DNA of 64,000 nt. Source: Simmondsia chinensis. Its lineage: Eukaryota > Streptophyta > Magnoliopsida > Caryophyllales > Simmondsiaceae. The stretch covers positions 4,614,501 to 4,678,500 of the forward strand of contig JAGTTD010000022.1 of NCBI GenBank assembly GCA_018398585.1, read 5' to 3'. Position numbers and translations under genes: made by a program. Under the pieces are notes generated by a model. The model saw nothing but the letters and a program-made list of their open reading frames with translations, made no database searches and had not been told where the DNA came from. This document shows positions 34,014-46,579 of this stretch, in pieces (positions within the stretch are counted from its first letter, which is position 1; every line of letters begins with the position of its first letter).

Positions 34014-34839
34014 CCCTCTCAACCAAAGCAGGAGATAAACGAATGCGAAGGTTGTGTCTAAATAAAAGAAAGAGATGCCGCAGAAGATTCTTGGTAAAGA
34101 TATCTACAATCTATTGTGACGAAGGAATGTGGAGAACTCTAATAAGACCCATTTGAACTCCCTCACGAACGAAATGAATATCGATCTCAATATGCTTGGT
34201 GCAAATATGTTGCACAGGAGTAGTGGACGAGTACATGGCCGAGACATTATCGCAATAAAGTAAGGTAGCTCATGGAAGGAGAAGACCAAGCTCACTAAGA
34301 AGAGAGTGAAGCCAGCAACATTCGGAGACGGCGTTGGCAACCGCCGATATTCGGCCTCAGCGCTAGATCGGGAGACTGGAGGCTGTCGTCTGGAAGACCA
34401 GGAAATGATGTTACTTCCGAGGAAAACACAGAAACCAGATGTAGAACGTCAAGTATCAGGACATCCAGCCCAGTATGCATCAGAGTACGCCACGAGTTAG
34501 TCCACACGAGAAGGGGAAATTGTCAAACCATAGCCAATTGTGCCCTTAATGTACCTGATAATGCGTTTAACTACTGTCCCATAAGGTAAACGCGGAGCAT
34601 GCATGAACAAACACACTTGTTGCACGGCATAGGAAATATTGGGGCAAGCGAAAGTGAGATACTGAAGAGCACCAACAGTAGATCTATATAGGGTAGGATC
34701 AGTCATGAGCTCGCCATCATCTATTGAAAGTTTAGACATGAAATTTGTGGGTGTGGCCATGGGCTTGCAGGAAAGCATGTTGATCTTATCAAGCAGATCA
34801 TGAGCATATTTGGATTGAGATAGGAAAAGACCTTCTGAA
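34014..34839 (-). pseudogene. copia 2 RNase H and reverse transcriptase end
   Basis: The frame 34778-34497 reads MLSCKPMATPTNFMSKLSID, then ALQYLTFACPNISYAVQQV, then YIKGTIGYGLTISPS, the copia reverse transcriptase/RNase H junction. RNase H continues in other frames down to about 34100 (the complement near 34440-34500 gives DAYWAGCPDT; near 34330-34390 SSRSSAEAEY). The reading frame is interrupted several times. The upstream part of the reverse transcriptase resumes at 37955 beyond the hAT insertion. Confidence 0.85.
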
Positions 34840-37800
34840 TAGAGGTGGCCAAAAGGAGGCCCGGCCGGCCCCCCACTGTAGCGGGCCGAGCCGGGCCGGG
34901 CCCGGGGGGCTCCAGGGCCAGGCTGGCCCCGCTTTTTTTACAGAAATAAAAAAAATTAAAATAATACAAAGTCGTTTTGTACTAAAATTATTATAATTCA
35001 TTGATAAATAATATGAGATACAAATACATTTTTTTTCAAGCACTAATAATGCTAAATATGCATGTTCAAAAAAAAATAATGCTAAATATATGTAATAAAA
35101 TAAAATCTACAATAAGTAATGGTAAATATCTTATCAAAAAAAATAATGGTAAATAAATAACGTAACAAATACAAGTACAAATACAACGCAGTTGGGACCT
35201 AATATTTAAAAGTACAAATTTGTTTATCAAAAAATACAAAGTTTGACATATGGGGGGTGCGGTCGTCTTTTGACGTAAATATTTAAAAGTAAATAATTGA
35301 CATACAAAAGTGTTGATATCAGTCGCCTAGGGGGGTTTCTACACCATCATTTGACATATCAGTTGTGCGGTCGTCTTCTTCATCGCTCGATGAATCCAGC
35401 TTCATTCTCTGTTGATCTCTGGCCTCTGCCAGCAACCAATCCTTCAAGCACACGGATATCTCCAAGCTTGACGGCAATAGCTTCGCCCTCTTCGTTCCAA
35501 GCAACCTGCCACCAAGACTGAAAGCACACTCCGATGCTACTGAAGACACCGGACAACTTAGTATATCACGTGCCATGGTAGAAAGTACGGGATACTGGGC
35601 TTGGTTTGTGTTCCACCATTGTAAAAAGTCAAAATGCGAGTTGGCCGACAGCCCGAAAATATGGACCAACAGTGTCCGCAAATAATAATCTAGCTCGTCA
35701 CATGACGTGGGGGCTACTGTGGGCGTAAATTGCTCTAACAGCTTCCACGAATATGACATGTGTGAACTACTTCCACTAGATGTGGAAGATCCTACTGCAG
35801 CAGTACTAGGATTATTGGACGCTAATTGACGGGAATATTGAGAAAATAAATGATGCAAGTCGTTATCGACATCGGCAATGAAAGTGTCGATATGAAGACT
35901 AGGATGCAAATATTTGAAAAAATGTTGGCAAAACAAGTTAAAACCCCCGCGTTTACAACGAGGGTCTAAAATAGTTGCCAAGTAGTATGTAAGAGGTAGT
36001 TCAGAATAATATTTGGCAAACTTTTCTTTCATTGCCTTAATTGATTCGGACGAAATGGGGTTGGATTCATTACCCACCATCCAATTGACAATATCAAGCA
36101 ATCTCGATATTGCTTGAGGCATGGTCGGATAGTAGCAACCCAAAAAAAATTCGTTGACTCTTTAAACATGCTAAAAAAGTTACAAATTTGATCTATTGTC
36201 TCCCAATTTATACCGGCCAGGTTGTAATCGCTCCATTCTGTACGATTTTCCTGGGCGAATTCCATCAGAACGTCTTTGTATGGTAGAATGCGCCCTAACA
36301 TTTCTACAGTAGACGACCACCTAGTTTGGGAGTCTAATTTGAATTGTTTATATTCTATGTTATGCAACCTACATAAATTTTTAAATCTTCTTTTTCTAGT
36401 GCCTGATGATTTAATCGATATTATTACGGATCTTAAGGTGGTAAAGGATACTTTTATAAGATCTAAACCATCTATTACCATTAAATACAAAATGTGACAA
36501 ATGCAACGAATATGGAAACACTTCCCACCTAACATGGGTCTCATTTGCCTAATTAAATGTGTAATGGCTGCAGTGTTATTGGTAGCATTGTCGAACGTAA
36601 TACTGAAGATACACCGCTCTATGCCTCAGTCGCGGACTGCCGACATAATCGCACCCGTAATTACCTCGGCATTGTGGGGGCAATCTAAAAGTCCGAAATG
36701 AATTATCCTCTTTTGGATGATGAAGGATTCATCGGTCCAGTGTGCCATTATGCACATATAAGGTTGGTCGGATTTCAACGTCCACACGTCCGACGTCAAC
36801 GAGAACATGCGCGTGTTCGTCGCAAAATGTGTGAAGACCCCAGCTTTCATCCCGTGGTACAACGTAAAAGCGTCCCGCTTTACGGTGTTCCGAGGAATCC
36901 TCACAATGGTGGGGTTCGCATTTCGTTGGAGGTAGTTGGTGAAATTTGGGTCTTCGCCGGTATTAAAAGGCCTTTCACTCAAAATTATATATTTAGCTAG
37001 CCCCTTTCGGTTGCTCTCTTGAGAGAACCTAAAATTAGCAAGTGCACTGGTCACTTGCTATACTAGACTTTGTTGGCCCTTTTTTGGGTATTGGTCGGGG
37101 TGGCACCTAAGTATATGTCTGTTTAATGTGCCCGTCCCACTGCCAGGTTGATGACTAAAATCCTTAGCTGGGTCACATAATTTACAAGTTGCTTTATTAG
37201 TTGTCATACTAAGGGTAAAGTGCTTCCATACCCCACTAGTTGTACGCCTACTAGCACCGGTACTAGTTTTAGGCTGGGCTTCGGTGGTGGGCGTGGGTTC
37301 CTCATCAGTTTGTGAGTCTCCAACCCCACCACCACCTGACTTATGATAATCTTGTTGTTGTGCAAAGTCATAATCTATGCTATCATCAGTGTATGGGGGT
37401 GATGGGTCTGGTTGTATAAAAGCTCGTTCTTCAATATTAAGTAAGACAATTCTACTCCTTTTGGGGATTCTGGGTGGCCCAGAAGAGCTAGAACTAGCAC
37501 GATCGGCTCCAGAGGATGATGAAGAGTTGTGTGCCATATTAGTATAAGTGATTAGTATTTATAAAATGCAAGTAGTAATGCAAATTAAATAACTAAAAAT
37601 GCGAATCAAATAAAATTGCGATACTAAAATTACCGAAACGAGAAAACAATGAAATTCGAACTTCAGCCAAATACTTTACGAACTTCGAACTTTAGAGCAC
37701 AATTTTGCAATTAGCAAGGTTAGAGAAGATGGGAGATGATAAATGTATAGAAAGAGAAGAGAGGATTGAATATTTGGTGAGGAAATAGGTTGGGGAGGTT

Positions 37801-37946
37801 TAAGTATTTATAGAAAAAAAACATAATTTTTTTTAATTAAAAGAGCCGTTGAACGGCTCTTTCCCAACGGCTCTTTAGCCGTTGGGCACCCGGGGCCCCG
37901 AGGCCACCAAAAATGGGCCCGAGGCCCGGCCTAGTGGCCACCTCTA
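34840..37946 (-). mobile_element. hAT transposon A, 3.1 kb, inside copia 2
   Basis: TIRs TAGAGGTGGCCA and TGGCCACCTCTA are flanked by perfect 8-bp TSDs CTTCTGAA at 34832-34839 and 37947-37954. Both terminal regions are GC-rich with iterated GGCCCGG / GGGCCGGGCC motifs, followed by AT-rich DNA and a - strand transposase. It inserted into the reverse transcriptase of copia 2, downstream of the YIDD motif. It is closely related to transposon B at 38673-41846. Confidence 0.95.
35319..37537 (-). pseudogene. hAT transposase A (RICESLEEPER-like), broken
   Basis: The N-terminus starts at 37537 with MAHNSSSSSGADRASSSSSG. A BED zinc finger follows (WKHFTLSMTTNKATCKLC, then SHQPGSGTGTLNRHILRC). The central catalytic region contains GGKCFHIRCICHILYLMV. 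The C-terminal hAT dimerisation domain reads WWNTNQAQYPVLSTMARDIL, then SECAFSLGGRLLGTKRAKL. Defects relative to copy B are a TAG at 37058-37060, a TGA at 36626-36628 (Trp expected) and a frameshift near 36150. The N-terminal third is open, unlike in copy B. RICESLEEPER/DAYSLEEPER-type hAT transposases are widespread in plants, some domesticated; this one is a dead transposon copy. Confidence 0.93.
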
Positions 37947-37954
37947 CTTCTGAA

Positions 37955-38672
37955 GAATGAGAAACCGAAATCCCAAGGAAGTAATTCAGAACGTAGAGAA
38001 CGAAGTAAGGCTTGAAGAAGTGTAGCAGAAGAGGCAGTAAGAACTATATCATCAATATAAACCAACAGTATAGCCATGTTATTGCCACGGCGTAAGACAA
38101 ATAATATGAATCAGGCTTGCAACTGATGAAACCAAGCATATGGAGAAAGGAAGCAAAATGGGTGTACCATGCCTGGGGTGCCTGCTTAAGACCATAAAGA
38201 GACTTGTTCAACTTACAGACATGATCAGGAAATTGAGAATTGATGAAACTCGGAGGTTGCTTCATATAAACCTCTTCATTAAGATATCCTTTCAAAAAAG
38301 CATTCTTAACATCAAGCTGATGAATAAGCCACTTGCGAGAAGTAGCGAGAGCCAGGACCGTGTGAACCATAGCGGGCTTAACAACTGGACTAAAGGTTTT
38401 ACAATAATCAATGCCATATCTCTCTGTGAACCCTTGGGCAGCCAACCTAGCTTTATAACGTTCAACTTGACCAGTGGAAGTTTGCTTAAAGCGAAAAACT
38501 CATTTAGAACCAACAATATTACCATGAGTAGGTAGAGGAATGAGATCCCATGTGTGGTTACGAATGAAAGCATTGTATTCATCAAGCATAGCATTTTTCC
38601 AATTATCATCTGTGAGAGCCTGCTTATAGGAAAATGGAACCTCGTGCAACATTTTATGAGCAAGTATAGAGG
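37955..38672 (-). pseudogene. copia 2 reverse transcriptase, central part
   Basis: The frames 38784-38500 and 38445-38044 give SYKQALTDDNWKNAMLDEYN, then HTWDLIPLPTHGNIVGSKW-like, then VKPAMVHTVLALATSRKW, then HQLDVKNAFLKGYLNEEVYM, then NKSLYGLKQAPQAWYTHFA. After a frameshift, complement 38035-38080 gives MAILLVYIDDIVLT with the YIDD motif. The segment lies between the two hAT insertions. Confidence 0.9.
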
Positions 38673-41600
38673 TAAGCATGGCCACGGGCCGGGCCTGGGG
38701 GCCTCCAGGGCCAGGCCCGGCCCGGGCTTGGGCTTGGCCCGCTTCCGTCAGCATTAAAAAAAAAGCAAAATTTAAATAATACAAAGTCGTTTTGTACTAA
38801 AATTATTATAATTCATTGATAAATAATATGAGATACAAATATATTTTTTCCCAAGCACTAATAATGTTAAATATATATGTTCAAAAAAAATAATGCTAAA
38901 TATATGTAATAAAATAAAATATACAATAAGTAATAGTAAATAATGATAAATATCTTATAAAAAAAATAATGGTAAATAAATAACGTAACAAGTACAACTA
39001 CAACGTAGTTGGAGCCTAATATTTAAAAGTACAAATTTGTTTATTAAAAAATACAAAGTTTGACGTATGGGGGGTGCTGTCGTCTTTTGACGTAAATATT
39101 TAAAAATAAATAATTGACATACAAAAGTGTTGATATCAGTCGCATGGGGGGTTGTTGTGCCATCGTTTGACGTATCAGTGGTGCGGTCGTCTTCTTCATC
39201 GCTCGATGAATCCAGCTTCATTCTTTGTTGATCCCTTGCCTCAGCTAACAGCCAATCCTTCAAGCACACGGACATCTCCAAGCTTGACGGCGATAGCTTC
39301 GCTCTCTTCGTTCCAATCAACCTGCCACCAAGACTGAAAGCACACTCTGATGCTACTGAAGACACCGAACTACTTAGTATATCACGTGCCATGGTGGAAA
39401 GCACGGAATATTGGGCTTGGTTTGTGTTCCACCACTGTAAAAGGTCAAAATGCGGGTTGGCCGGAGGCCCGAAAATATGGACCAACGGTGTCCGCAAATA
39501 ATAATCTAGCTCGTCACATGACGTGGGGGCTACTGTGGGCGTAAATTGCTCCAACAGCTTCCACGAATATGACGTGTATGAACTACTTCCACTAGATGTG
39601 GAAGATCCTACTGTAGCAGTACTATATGGATTATTGGACGCTAATTTTTGGGAATATTGGGAAAATAAACTATGTAAGTCGTTATCGACTTCGGCAATGA
39701 AAGTGTCGATATTGCGACTAGGATACAAATATTTGAAAAAATGTTGGCAAAACAAGTTTAAAGCCCTGTGTTTACAACGAGGATCTAAAATAGTTGCTAA
39801 GCAGTATGTAAGAAGTAGTTTAGAATGATATTTAGCAAATTTTTCTTTCATTACCTTAATCGATTCGAACAAAATGGGATTGGATTCATTCTCCGCCATC
39901 CAACTTACAATATCAAGCAATCTTGATATTGCTTGAGGCATGGTCGGACAGTAGCAACCCGAAAAAAATGTCGTGGCCTCTTTAAACATGCAAAAAAATT
40001 TACAAATTTCATCTATTGTCTCCCAATGTATACCGTTCAGGTTGTAATCGCTCCATTCTGAGCGATTGTCCTGTGCGAATTCCATCAGAACGTCTTTATA
40101 TGGTAAAATGCGCTCTAACATTTCTACCGTAGACGACCACCTAGTTTGGGAGTCTAATTTGAATTGTTTATATTCTATGCCATGCAACCTATATAAATTT
40201 CTAAATCTTATTTTTCTAGCTTCGGATGATTTAATAGATATTATTACTGATCTTAACGTGTTAAAGGATGCGTTTACAAGCTCTAAACCATCCATTACAA
40301 TTAAATGCAAAATGTGACAAATGCAACGAATATGGAAACACTTCCCACCTAACGTGGGTCTCATGTGCCTAATTAAATGTGTAACGGATGCAGTGTTGTT
40401 GGTAGCATTGTCGAATGTAATACTGAAGATACGTCGCTCTATGCCCCAGTCACGGACTGCCGACATAATCGCACCCATAATTATCTCGGCAGTGTGGGGG
40501 CAATCTAACATACCAAAATGAATTATTCTCTTTTGGAGGATGTAGGAGTCATCGATCCAGTGTGCCATTATGCACATATAAGGTTGGCCGGGTTTCGACT
40601 TCCATATGTCCGACTTCAACGAGAACATGCTTGTGTTGTTGCAAAAAAGTGTTAAGACCCCAGTTTTTATACTTTGGTACAGCGTAAAAGCGTCCCGCTT
40701 TACGATGTTTCGAGGAACCCTCACAATGGCGGGGTTCGCCCATTGTTGGAGGTAGTCGACGAAATATGGGTTTTTGCAGGCATTGAAAGGCCTTTTACCC
40801 AAAATTATATATTTAGCTAGCCCCTTTTGGTTGCCCTCTTGAGAGAACCTAAAATTAGCAAGTGCACCGGTCACTTGTTGTACTATACGTTGTTGGTTCT
40901 TATCTGGGAATTGTTCGGGGTGGCACCTAAGTATATGTCTGTTTAATGTGCCTGTCCCACTGCCAGGTTGATGGCTAAAAATCCTTAGCTGGGTTACATA
41001 ATTTACAAGTTGCTTTATTAGTTGTCTTATTAAGGGTAAAGTGCTTCCATACCCCACTAGTTGTATGCCTACTAGCACCGGTACTAGTTTTAGGCTGGGC
41101 TTCGGTGGTGGGCGTGGGTTCCTCATCAGTTTGTGAGTCTCCAACCCCACCACAACCTGACTTATGATAATCTTGTTATTGTGAAAAGTCATAATCTATG
41201 CTATCATCAGTGTATGGAGGTGATGGGTCTGGTTGTATAAAAGCTCATTCTTCAGTATTAAGTAAGACAATTCTACTCCTTTTAAGGATTCTGGGTGGCC
41301 GAGAAGAGCTAGAACTAGCACGATCGGCTCCAGAGGATGATGAAGAGTTGTGTGCCATATTAGTATAAGTGATGAGTATTTATAAAATGCAAGTAGTAAT
41401 GCAAATTAAATAATTAAAAATGCGAACCAAATAAAATTGCAATACTAAAATTACCGAAACGAGAGAACAATGAAATTCGAACTTCAGCCAAACACTTTAC
41501 AAACTTCAAACTTTAGAGCACAATTTTGCAATTAGCAAAGTTGAAGAAGATGGGAGATGATGAATGTATAGAGAGAGAAGAGAGGATTGAAGATTTGGTG

Positions 41601-41846
41601 AGGAAATCGATTGGGGAGGATTAAGTATTTATAGAAAAATAAATATAATTTTTTTTTTATTATTATTGCAATGGCTCATTCAAAAGAGCCGTTGGGGCAA
41701 TGGCTAGTCTGGCCTAGCCCGGGCCGGGCTGGGCCCATCGGCCAGTTATTTTTGGTCCGTGGCCTGGCCTGGGGTATGCCGAGGCCCGGCCCGACCCACA
41801 CTGTTGGGCTGGTTTTCGGGCCGGCTCGGGCCGTTGGCCATGCCTA
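38673..41846 (-). mobile_element. hAT transposon B, 3.2 kb, inside copia 2
   Basis: The ends TAAGCATGGCCA and TGGCCATGCCTA (11 of 12 inverted) are flanked by 8-bp TSDs TATAGAGG (38665-38672) and CATAGAGG (41847-41854), 7 of 8 identical. Terminal GC-rich blocks of GGCCCGG motifs mirror those of transposon A, and the - strand transposase is near-identical in layout. It inserted between the integrase and reverse transcriptase regions of copia 2, in the same orientation as transposon A. Confidence 0.94.
38955..41358 (-). pseudogene. hAT transposase B (RICESLEEPER-like), nearly open
   Basis: A long frame (41192-38955) covers the end of the BED finger through the hAT dimerisation domain, including GGKCFHIRCICHILHLIV and SECAFSLGGRLIGTKRAKL. 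The natural start corresponds to 41358 (MAHNSSSSSGADRASSSSRP). The N-terminus is broken by a TGA and a TAA near 41250 and 41180, and by one extra T in a T-run near 40980 that shifts the frame within the BED finger. The frame then reads through its usual end: a 1-base loss near 39145 replaces the stop found in copy A, adding about 60 unrelated residues. The catalytic middle and dimerisation regions are intact. Confidence 0.92.
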
Positions 41847-41854
41847 CATAGAGG

Positions 41855-43453
41855 GTTTAAGAAGAGGTTTCACAATACCAGCTTTGGAGCGAGTGACCAT
41901 AGGGTGAAGAGAATGGGACGGAGCATCCGGTGGCTCGGATGGTGTGGCAGTAGGCCCCGCGGGTTGTGTGGGAGACCGCGGCAGAGGTGGTGTGGCACCC
42001 TAGGCCGAGGGTGTTGCGGGGGATCCAGGGAGCACCGAGGGTGTGGCGGTAGCATGGGGCGCGGTATATAGCTACCGGCGAAGGAAGAAGAAGCAAGTGG
42101 GGATGAAAACACTTGATGGAGATGGTTCATTGTAGCTTCAGAGAAAGTGCCCAACCGAGCGAATGGAAAATCTATTTCATCAAACACAACATGTCTCGAA
42201 ATAATAACTTTGTTAGTGGAGAGACCTAAGCATTTGTAACCCTTATGATTCAGGTGGATATCCCAGGAAAACACACAAAGTAGAACGTGAAGCGAGTTTA
42301 AGTGGAGTAGTAGCACTCAAATTGGTATAGCAGTCATTCCCGAAAACACGAAGATGACCATAATTAACCTTCTGTTTATACAAATGTTGATATGGGATCT
42401 TTTTTCTTAATAGAGGTAGAGGGTAATAAATTTATAATATGAGTAGCAACAGAAACAGCTTCAACCAAATACTCCAAAGGCATACAGGCTTGAAAGAGAA
42501 GGGACCGCATCATATTACCAATAGTTCTATGAATATGTTCAGCTTCTCATTTTGTTAGGAGGTATAAGGACACAAGACCCGACTAAGAATATCTCGTTGC
42601 ATAAAAAGTCCATTAAAGTCACGATTGATATATTCGGTCCTAATTGTTTGATTTCCACACCAAACTGATTTAATATAAGGTTACGAAATTGAAGGAACAA
42701 TCCGAACACCTCAGATTTAGCATGCATAGGATAAATCCATACAAAATGAGAATAATCATCAAAAAATAGCAAATAATATTAAAACCACTGAAACTAAAAA
42801 CAGGGGATGTCTATACATTGGAAAGAACAATGTCAAAAGGACACATAGTATTGGAAACAGACTTCTGAAAAAGTAAACGACTGTTCTTACCTTATTGGCA
42901 AGCATGACATAAACTAGACTCTAAAGAACTAGAACAAGAAATAAATTTTTACTTGACTAAAGTAGACAAAACTGGTGCTCTTGGATGGCCCAAGTGACCG
43001 CGCCAAAGAGAAGAGGAGACTCGTGACGCAACGAACGATGTAGTGATGGAAGGTGATCCTAGTACCGTAAAGAGAGGCCCTGGATTGACACAATGGATGA
43101 TGATTGACTTCAATTTAGGATCCTTGACAGAAAAACCAAACTAGTCAAATTCAAGAAGACAATTATTATCTGAACAAAATTGGTGGACGGAAAGTAAATT
43201 TTTGGATAGACCAAGCACAAATAGAACTTTATTTAAAACAAAGCGACCTACAGAAGTGGATATGAAATAGGACCCAATACCAGCAATAGAGAGAGAGGTC
43301 ACCCACTAAAATTTTGTCAGTACCGGTATAAGGAGACAAGGATGTTAGGATACTATGATTGTTTGTCATGTGGGAGGAGGCCCCGCTATCGATGACCCCA
43401 AACGAGTTAAGAGGAGGGGGTGGAATAATACTGTGGAGAGAATTAATTGGCAT
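41855..43453 (-). pseudogene. copia 2 protease and integrase (broken)
   Basis: The frame from 43453 gives GVIDSGASSHMTNNHSILT (protease DSGA). 42772-42539 gives LFFDDYSHFVWIYPMHAKSE of the integrase core. 42480-42150 gives the GCLCYTNLS / GYPPESQGYKCL-type end in mixed frames (ORF 42316-41870 carries HLNHKGYKCLGLSTNKVIIS). The frame then runs through a Pro/Ser-rich hinge to the hAT B insertion. Multiple frameshifts are present. Confidence 0.85.
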
Positions 43454-44580
43454 TAAAGCCTGGATAAAAACTATAGCCAGTGGTATAAATATTTTTTTGC
43501 AGGATGAAATTGTGGATTAGAAGAAACATTACAACCCTGAGGAGCAGAGCCAAATTGAGGAGGCCGATATGCCATGTAAAACTAAGGAATGTTCCAGGCA
43601 TCTCCCTGTAGTTTAGACCCCACATATTTTGCATCCATTGATTCCCATAACCACGATCGTTTCTTCCACAGCCTCTACCATTACCTCGACCTCCACAACC
43701 TCAACCATTACCTCGACCATTACCATATTGATTTCCACAATCGGATTGCATGTGTTGAGCGGGAAAGGCAGTCGGCTGCTCGGTTACAGTTGGTTGCTGC
43801 TGCGGTTGGGGTGCCACAGCAGCCGTGGGCTGTTGTGGTGCCAGGTTTGCGTCAGGAGTGCCGGAAGCTTATAGAGCAGTGGGAGTACCTGCATTGGAAT
43901 TCTTAAGGCAAGATTCTTCATTCATCAACATAGATCGGGCCTCAATAAAAGACGGAAAAGGGACGCAAGATGTAATATAGGTACACACAGCACTGAAAGC
44001 CTTATCATCAGAAAGATTATCCACAGCGGCTAAGGCCATATCAATATCAAAAATAGAAGCATTTACGGATTTGAGATCATCAGCCAGAGATTTGATTTTT
44101 GTGAGATATGCTAAGATGGAGAGATTTCCTTGCTTAATCTTAGTTAATTCACATTTGAATTGCAACTGACGAGATTCTACGAAATCGATAAAAAGTCTGG
44201 AGATGGAACCCCATAGCTATGCAACAGTTAAATCATCATCGTTACCACACACAGCACTAGCAAGGTTGGGAGAGATAGTACCAAGTATCCAGAAGATGAG
44301 AAGATTGTTAATCTGTCTCCAATAGCGGTAGTTTGGATTCGAAACAGCCAGATGAGAGGAAGAGCCATAAAGGTGATCATCCACAGCATAACCTCGACAA
44401 GCAGAGAGAAAAGATCGGGTGCCATACTAGATATGTGGATGGATCATTGAGATCTAATGTAGATGATATGTAACATCAGATATTCGAGACGCTGAAAGGT
44501 GTGGGAAGAGGAGCAGCACTGGCACCAAGGGGCTGGGCGGCAACATTGGTAGCGGTGGTGGAGGAGTTGGCGTCACCCAT
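43454..44580 (-). pseudogene. copia 2 gag (broken)
   Basis: An ATG at 44580 opens MGDANSSTTATNVAAQPLGA, a typical copia gag start just inside the primer site. It stops after about 34 residues, and other frames continue (44425-44228). 44165-43869 gives QFKCELTKIKQGNLSILAYL, then LADDLKSVNASIFDIDM, the UBN2-like gag core. The portion 43900-43450 is low-complexity (Gln/Asn-rich on the - strand), as in copia gag tails. Confidence 0.85.
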
Positions 44581-44704
44581 GAGAGGAGGAGAGGATGTGG
44601 CGGCGCTGGGTTGAGAGAGGGGGTTGGGCGTGACGGCGCTAGGATTTTTAGAAGAAAAATAAAAACGCTAGGGTTTGCCTGATTTTATGAGAGAGCCAGG
44701 GTTA

Positions 44705-44716
44705 GCTCTGATACCA
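44705..44716 (-). other. Primer-binding site of copia 2 (initiator tRNA-Met)
   Basis: The complement is TGGTATCAGAGC, an exact match to the complement of the plant initiator tRNA-Met 3' end, directly at the inner border of the 5' LTR. Confidence 0.9.
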
Positions 44717-44868
44717 TATAAAAGTATTGATGTGAAAGTATTTGGTACCCTTAGAATAGGAGCTCTCTCGTATATTTATAGACTTACATAGAATATATGT
44801 CACATACAAGGTGAGCCCGACGGGCCCAATATACACAACCATAAATTAGTATACATTATACTCTAACA
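44717..44868 (-). repeat. 5' LTR of copia 2
   Basis: About 152 bp, starting TGTTAGAGTATAATG on the - strand, the partner of 33861-34013. The 3' terminal bases differ between copies (TA here, CC in the left copy). Confidence 0.9.
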
Positions 44869-44873
44869 AGCTC

Positions 44874-46579
44874 TGAGTTGAGCTATTACGTTTGATGTAA
44901 TGGTTAGACTGTCCATCCTCAAATATGAAATTTTGTGTTTGAAGCTCCTCTCCTCCTCCTCCAACTATTAGTGGGCCTTTTTGGGGATTATTTTACCTCC
45001 ATGTTAGTAGAATAAGGGTAAAGAGTACGTAGCAATCAAACACAACAATGAGAAGGCAAATTTAGGAGTTTATACGAGGTATGAAAGTTGACATCGTACT
45101 GTGAGCAGCAAGTTGTCCTAACATATGATCTCTTTGCCACTTAAGTGCACACGGTAACATTTTTGGTCGTCCTCCTAGATTAATGTGATCTGACTTATAG
45201 TTGTTGGTTAGAATTACCTAGAGAATCTTTGCTTAAGTGGTTTAGAATGTTTTTGAGAGATTAAAGTAGAGAGGGAGTTTGAAAAATGTCGAGAGGGATG
45301 ATTCAAAGGCTTAGTCAAAACATGTTTTTAATAGAGTTGGATGTGATTGTTGCGAAGGGATGCTGTTAATCCCCAACAATTACCTGTTGCAACTAATCCC
45401 AACAGTCGTGATTGTTGGTAGGAGGCAGGATGAATGAGGCTTCTATAAGAAATGGATGCCTTCAGGAAGAGAAACTATTTAATCCTTTGTCGGAAAATCT
45501 TCAAAAAAGCAAAAATATTATCTGTAAAAAGAAACCCAAGCACAAATCCATGCCCTCTATGGCTAGTGAATGATTCCCATCTATTTCTTGCACTCAGCTT
45601 AATTCAAGAATCTAATTCGTATTCCCATATTCAAGGTGAACCTCTAGTCGAAGATTTTTAGCGGACAAGGTTTTTAAGGAACTACGTAAAGTAGAACTTT
45701 TAGAACACTTTAGCTTGCACTGTTTTCAGCATCCTTACACATAGTCCTGAGAAAAGTTGTATACGACGGGAGAGAACTGTAGATGTAATATAACATTTAC
45801 CCTTGCCTAGCGCAAGTTTAAGCTCCTCCAATACTTGGCTTCTTTTAGAATAAAAGAGTGGCCAAGTTTCTCCACTGATAAGTAAGAAGTTGTACTGGTT
45901 TTACCTTACCATTCACAATCCCAATATCTTAGGCATAGTAAAATACAGTACAAGAATTAATTGGAATTTTACATGTCATTTTTAGTGCACTCTATACATT
46001 AAAAATTTTAAAATTATGCTAACTTATAAAAATTATGTACGATTGCGTTAATTTCCATTAGAAGCCCTTCTAAGTTGATATTTTGATGAAAAACCACACT
46101 AGCGGTGAAGAATATAATTATGTTAATTTGATTTTTGTTTGATGGTGTCACCCGAAATAATGGAGTAGAAAGCATAACACTAAGTAAAAATACGGGTAAG
46201 TCGGATAGTATGGAAGTTAAAGTGACAAATTTATTAGTATATGAAGTAAAGATACTTAATTTAGACACAAATACGATTATTTTCAACTAATTGTTTGTTT
46301 TTTATTTGGAAAGGTATGGATGATCTAATATAAAAGAAACATGTATTTTAAGTATTATTGGTAATGATACATAACATCCTTTTTAATAAAAAATACAGAT
46401 ATGTATGTAATACGCTACTTGTACACATGTTTTTACCTAATTATACTCTTCAAAGATGCTTAATTACAATGAATTCAGCTGCCCACATTGTTGTGAGAAG
46501 CCACCTTGTGGTAATTGTAATCTTTTTCAAGGCGGTGTTCCTGATACGAACCATAATAGGATAAACTGTATTGATATAA
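44874..46579. other. Intergenic with a diverged LTR relic
   Basis: 45030-45460 shares GTGCACACGGTAA, GTCGTCCTCCTAGATTAA, TGTGATCTGACTTAT blocks with the LTRs of the 47425-50454 element, in the same orientation, at low identity. The rest is AT-rich with no gene. Confidence 0.55.

Larger units (their letters stand above)
33861..44868 (-). mobile_element. Ty1/copia LTR retrotransposon 2, split by two hAT transposons
   Basis: LTRs at 33861-34013 and 44717-44868 (about 152 bp) are very similar. Flanks AGTTC (33856-33860) and AGCTC (44869-44873) form a 5-bp TSD with one transition. The primer site TGGTATCAGAGC (complement of 44705-44716) lies at the 5' LTR. On the - strand the order is gag, protease, integrase, reverse transcriptase, RNase H. 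Removing the hAT elements at 34840-37946 and 38673-41846 leaves about 4.7 kb, normal for a short-LTR copia. All domains contain stops or frameshifts. It is related to but distinct from copia 1. Confidence 0.94.

Noticed and set aside
36698..37000. + strand frames within the hAT elements (also 39523-39828, 40066-40317)
   Set aside because: They are antisense to the conserved transposase and occur at equivalent places in both copies only because of that conservation.
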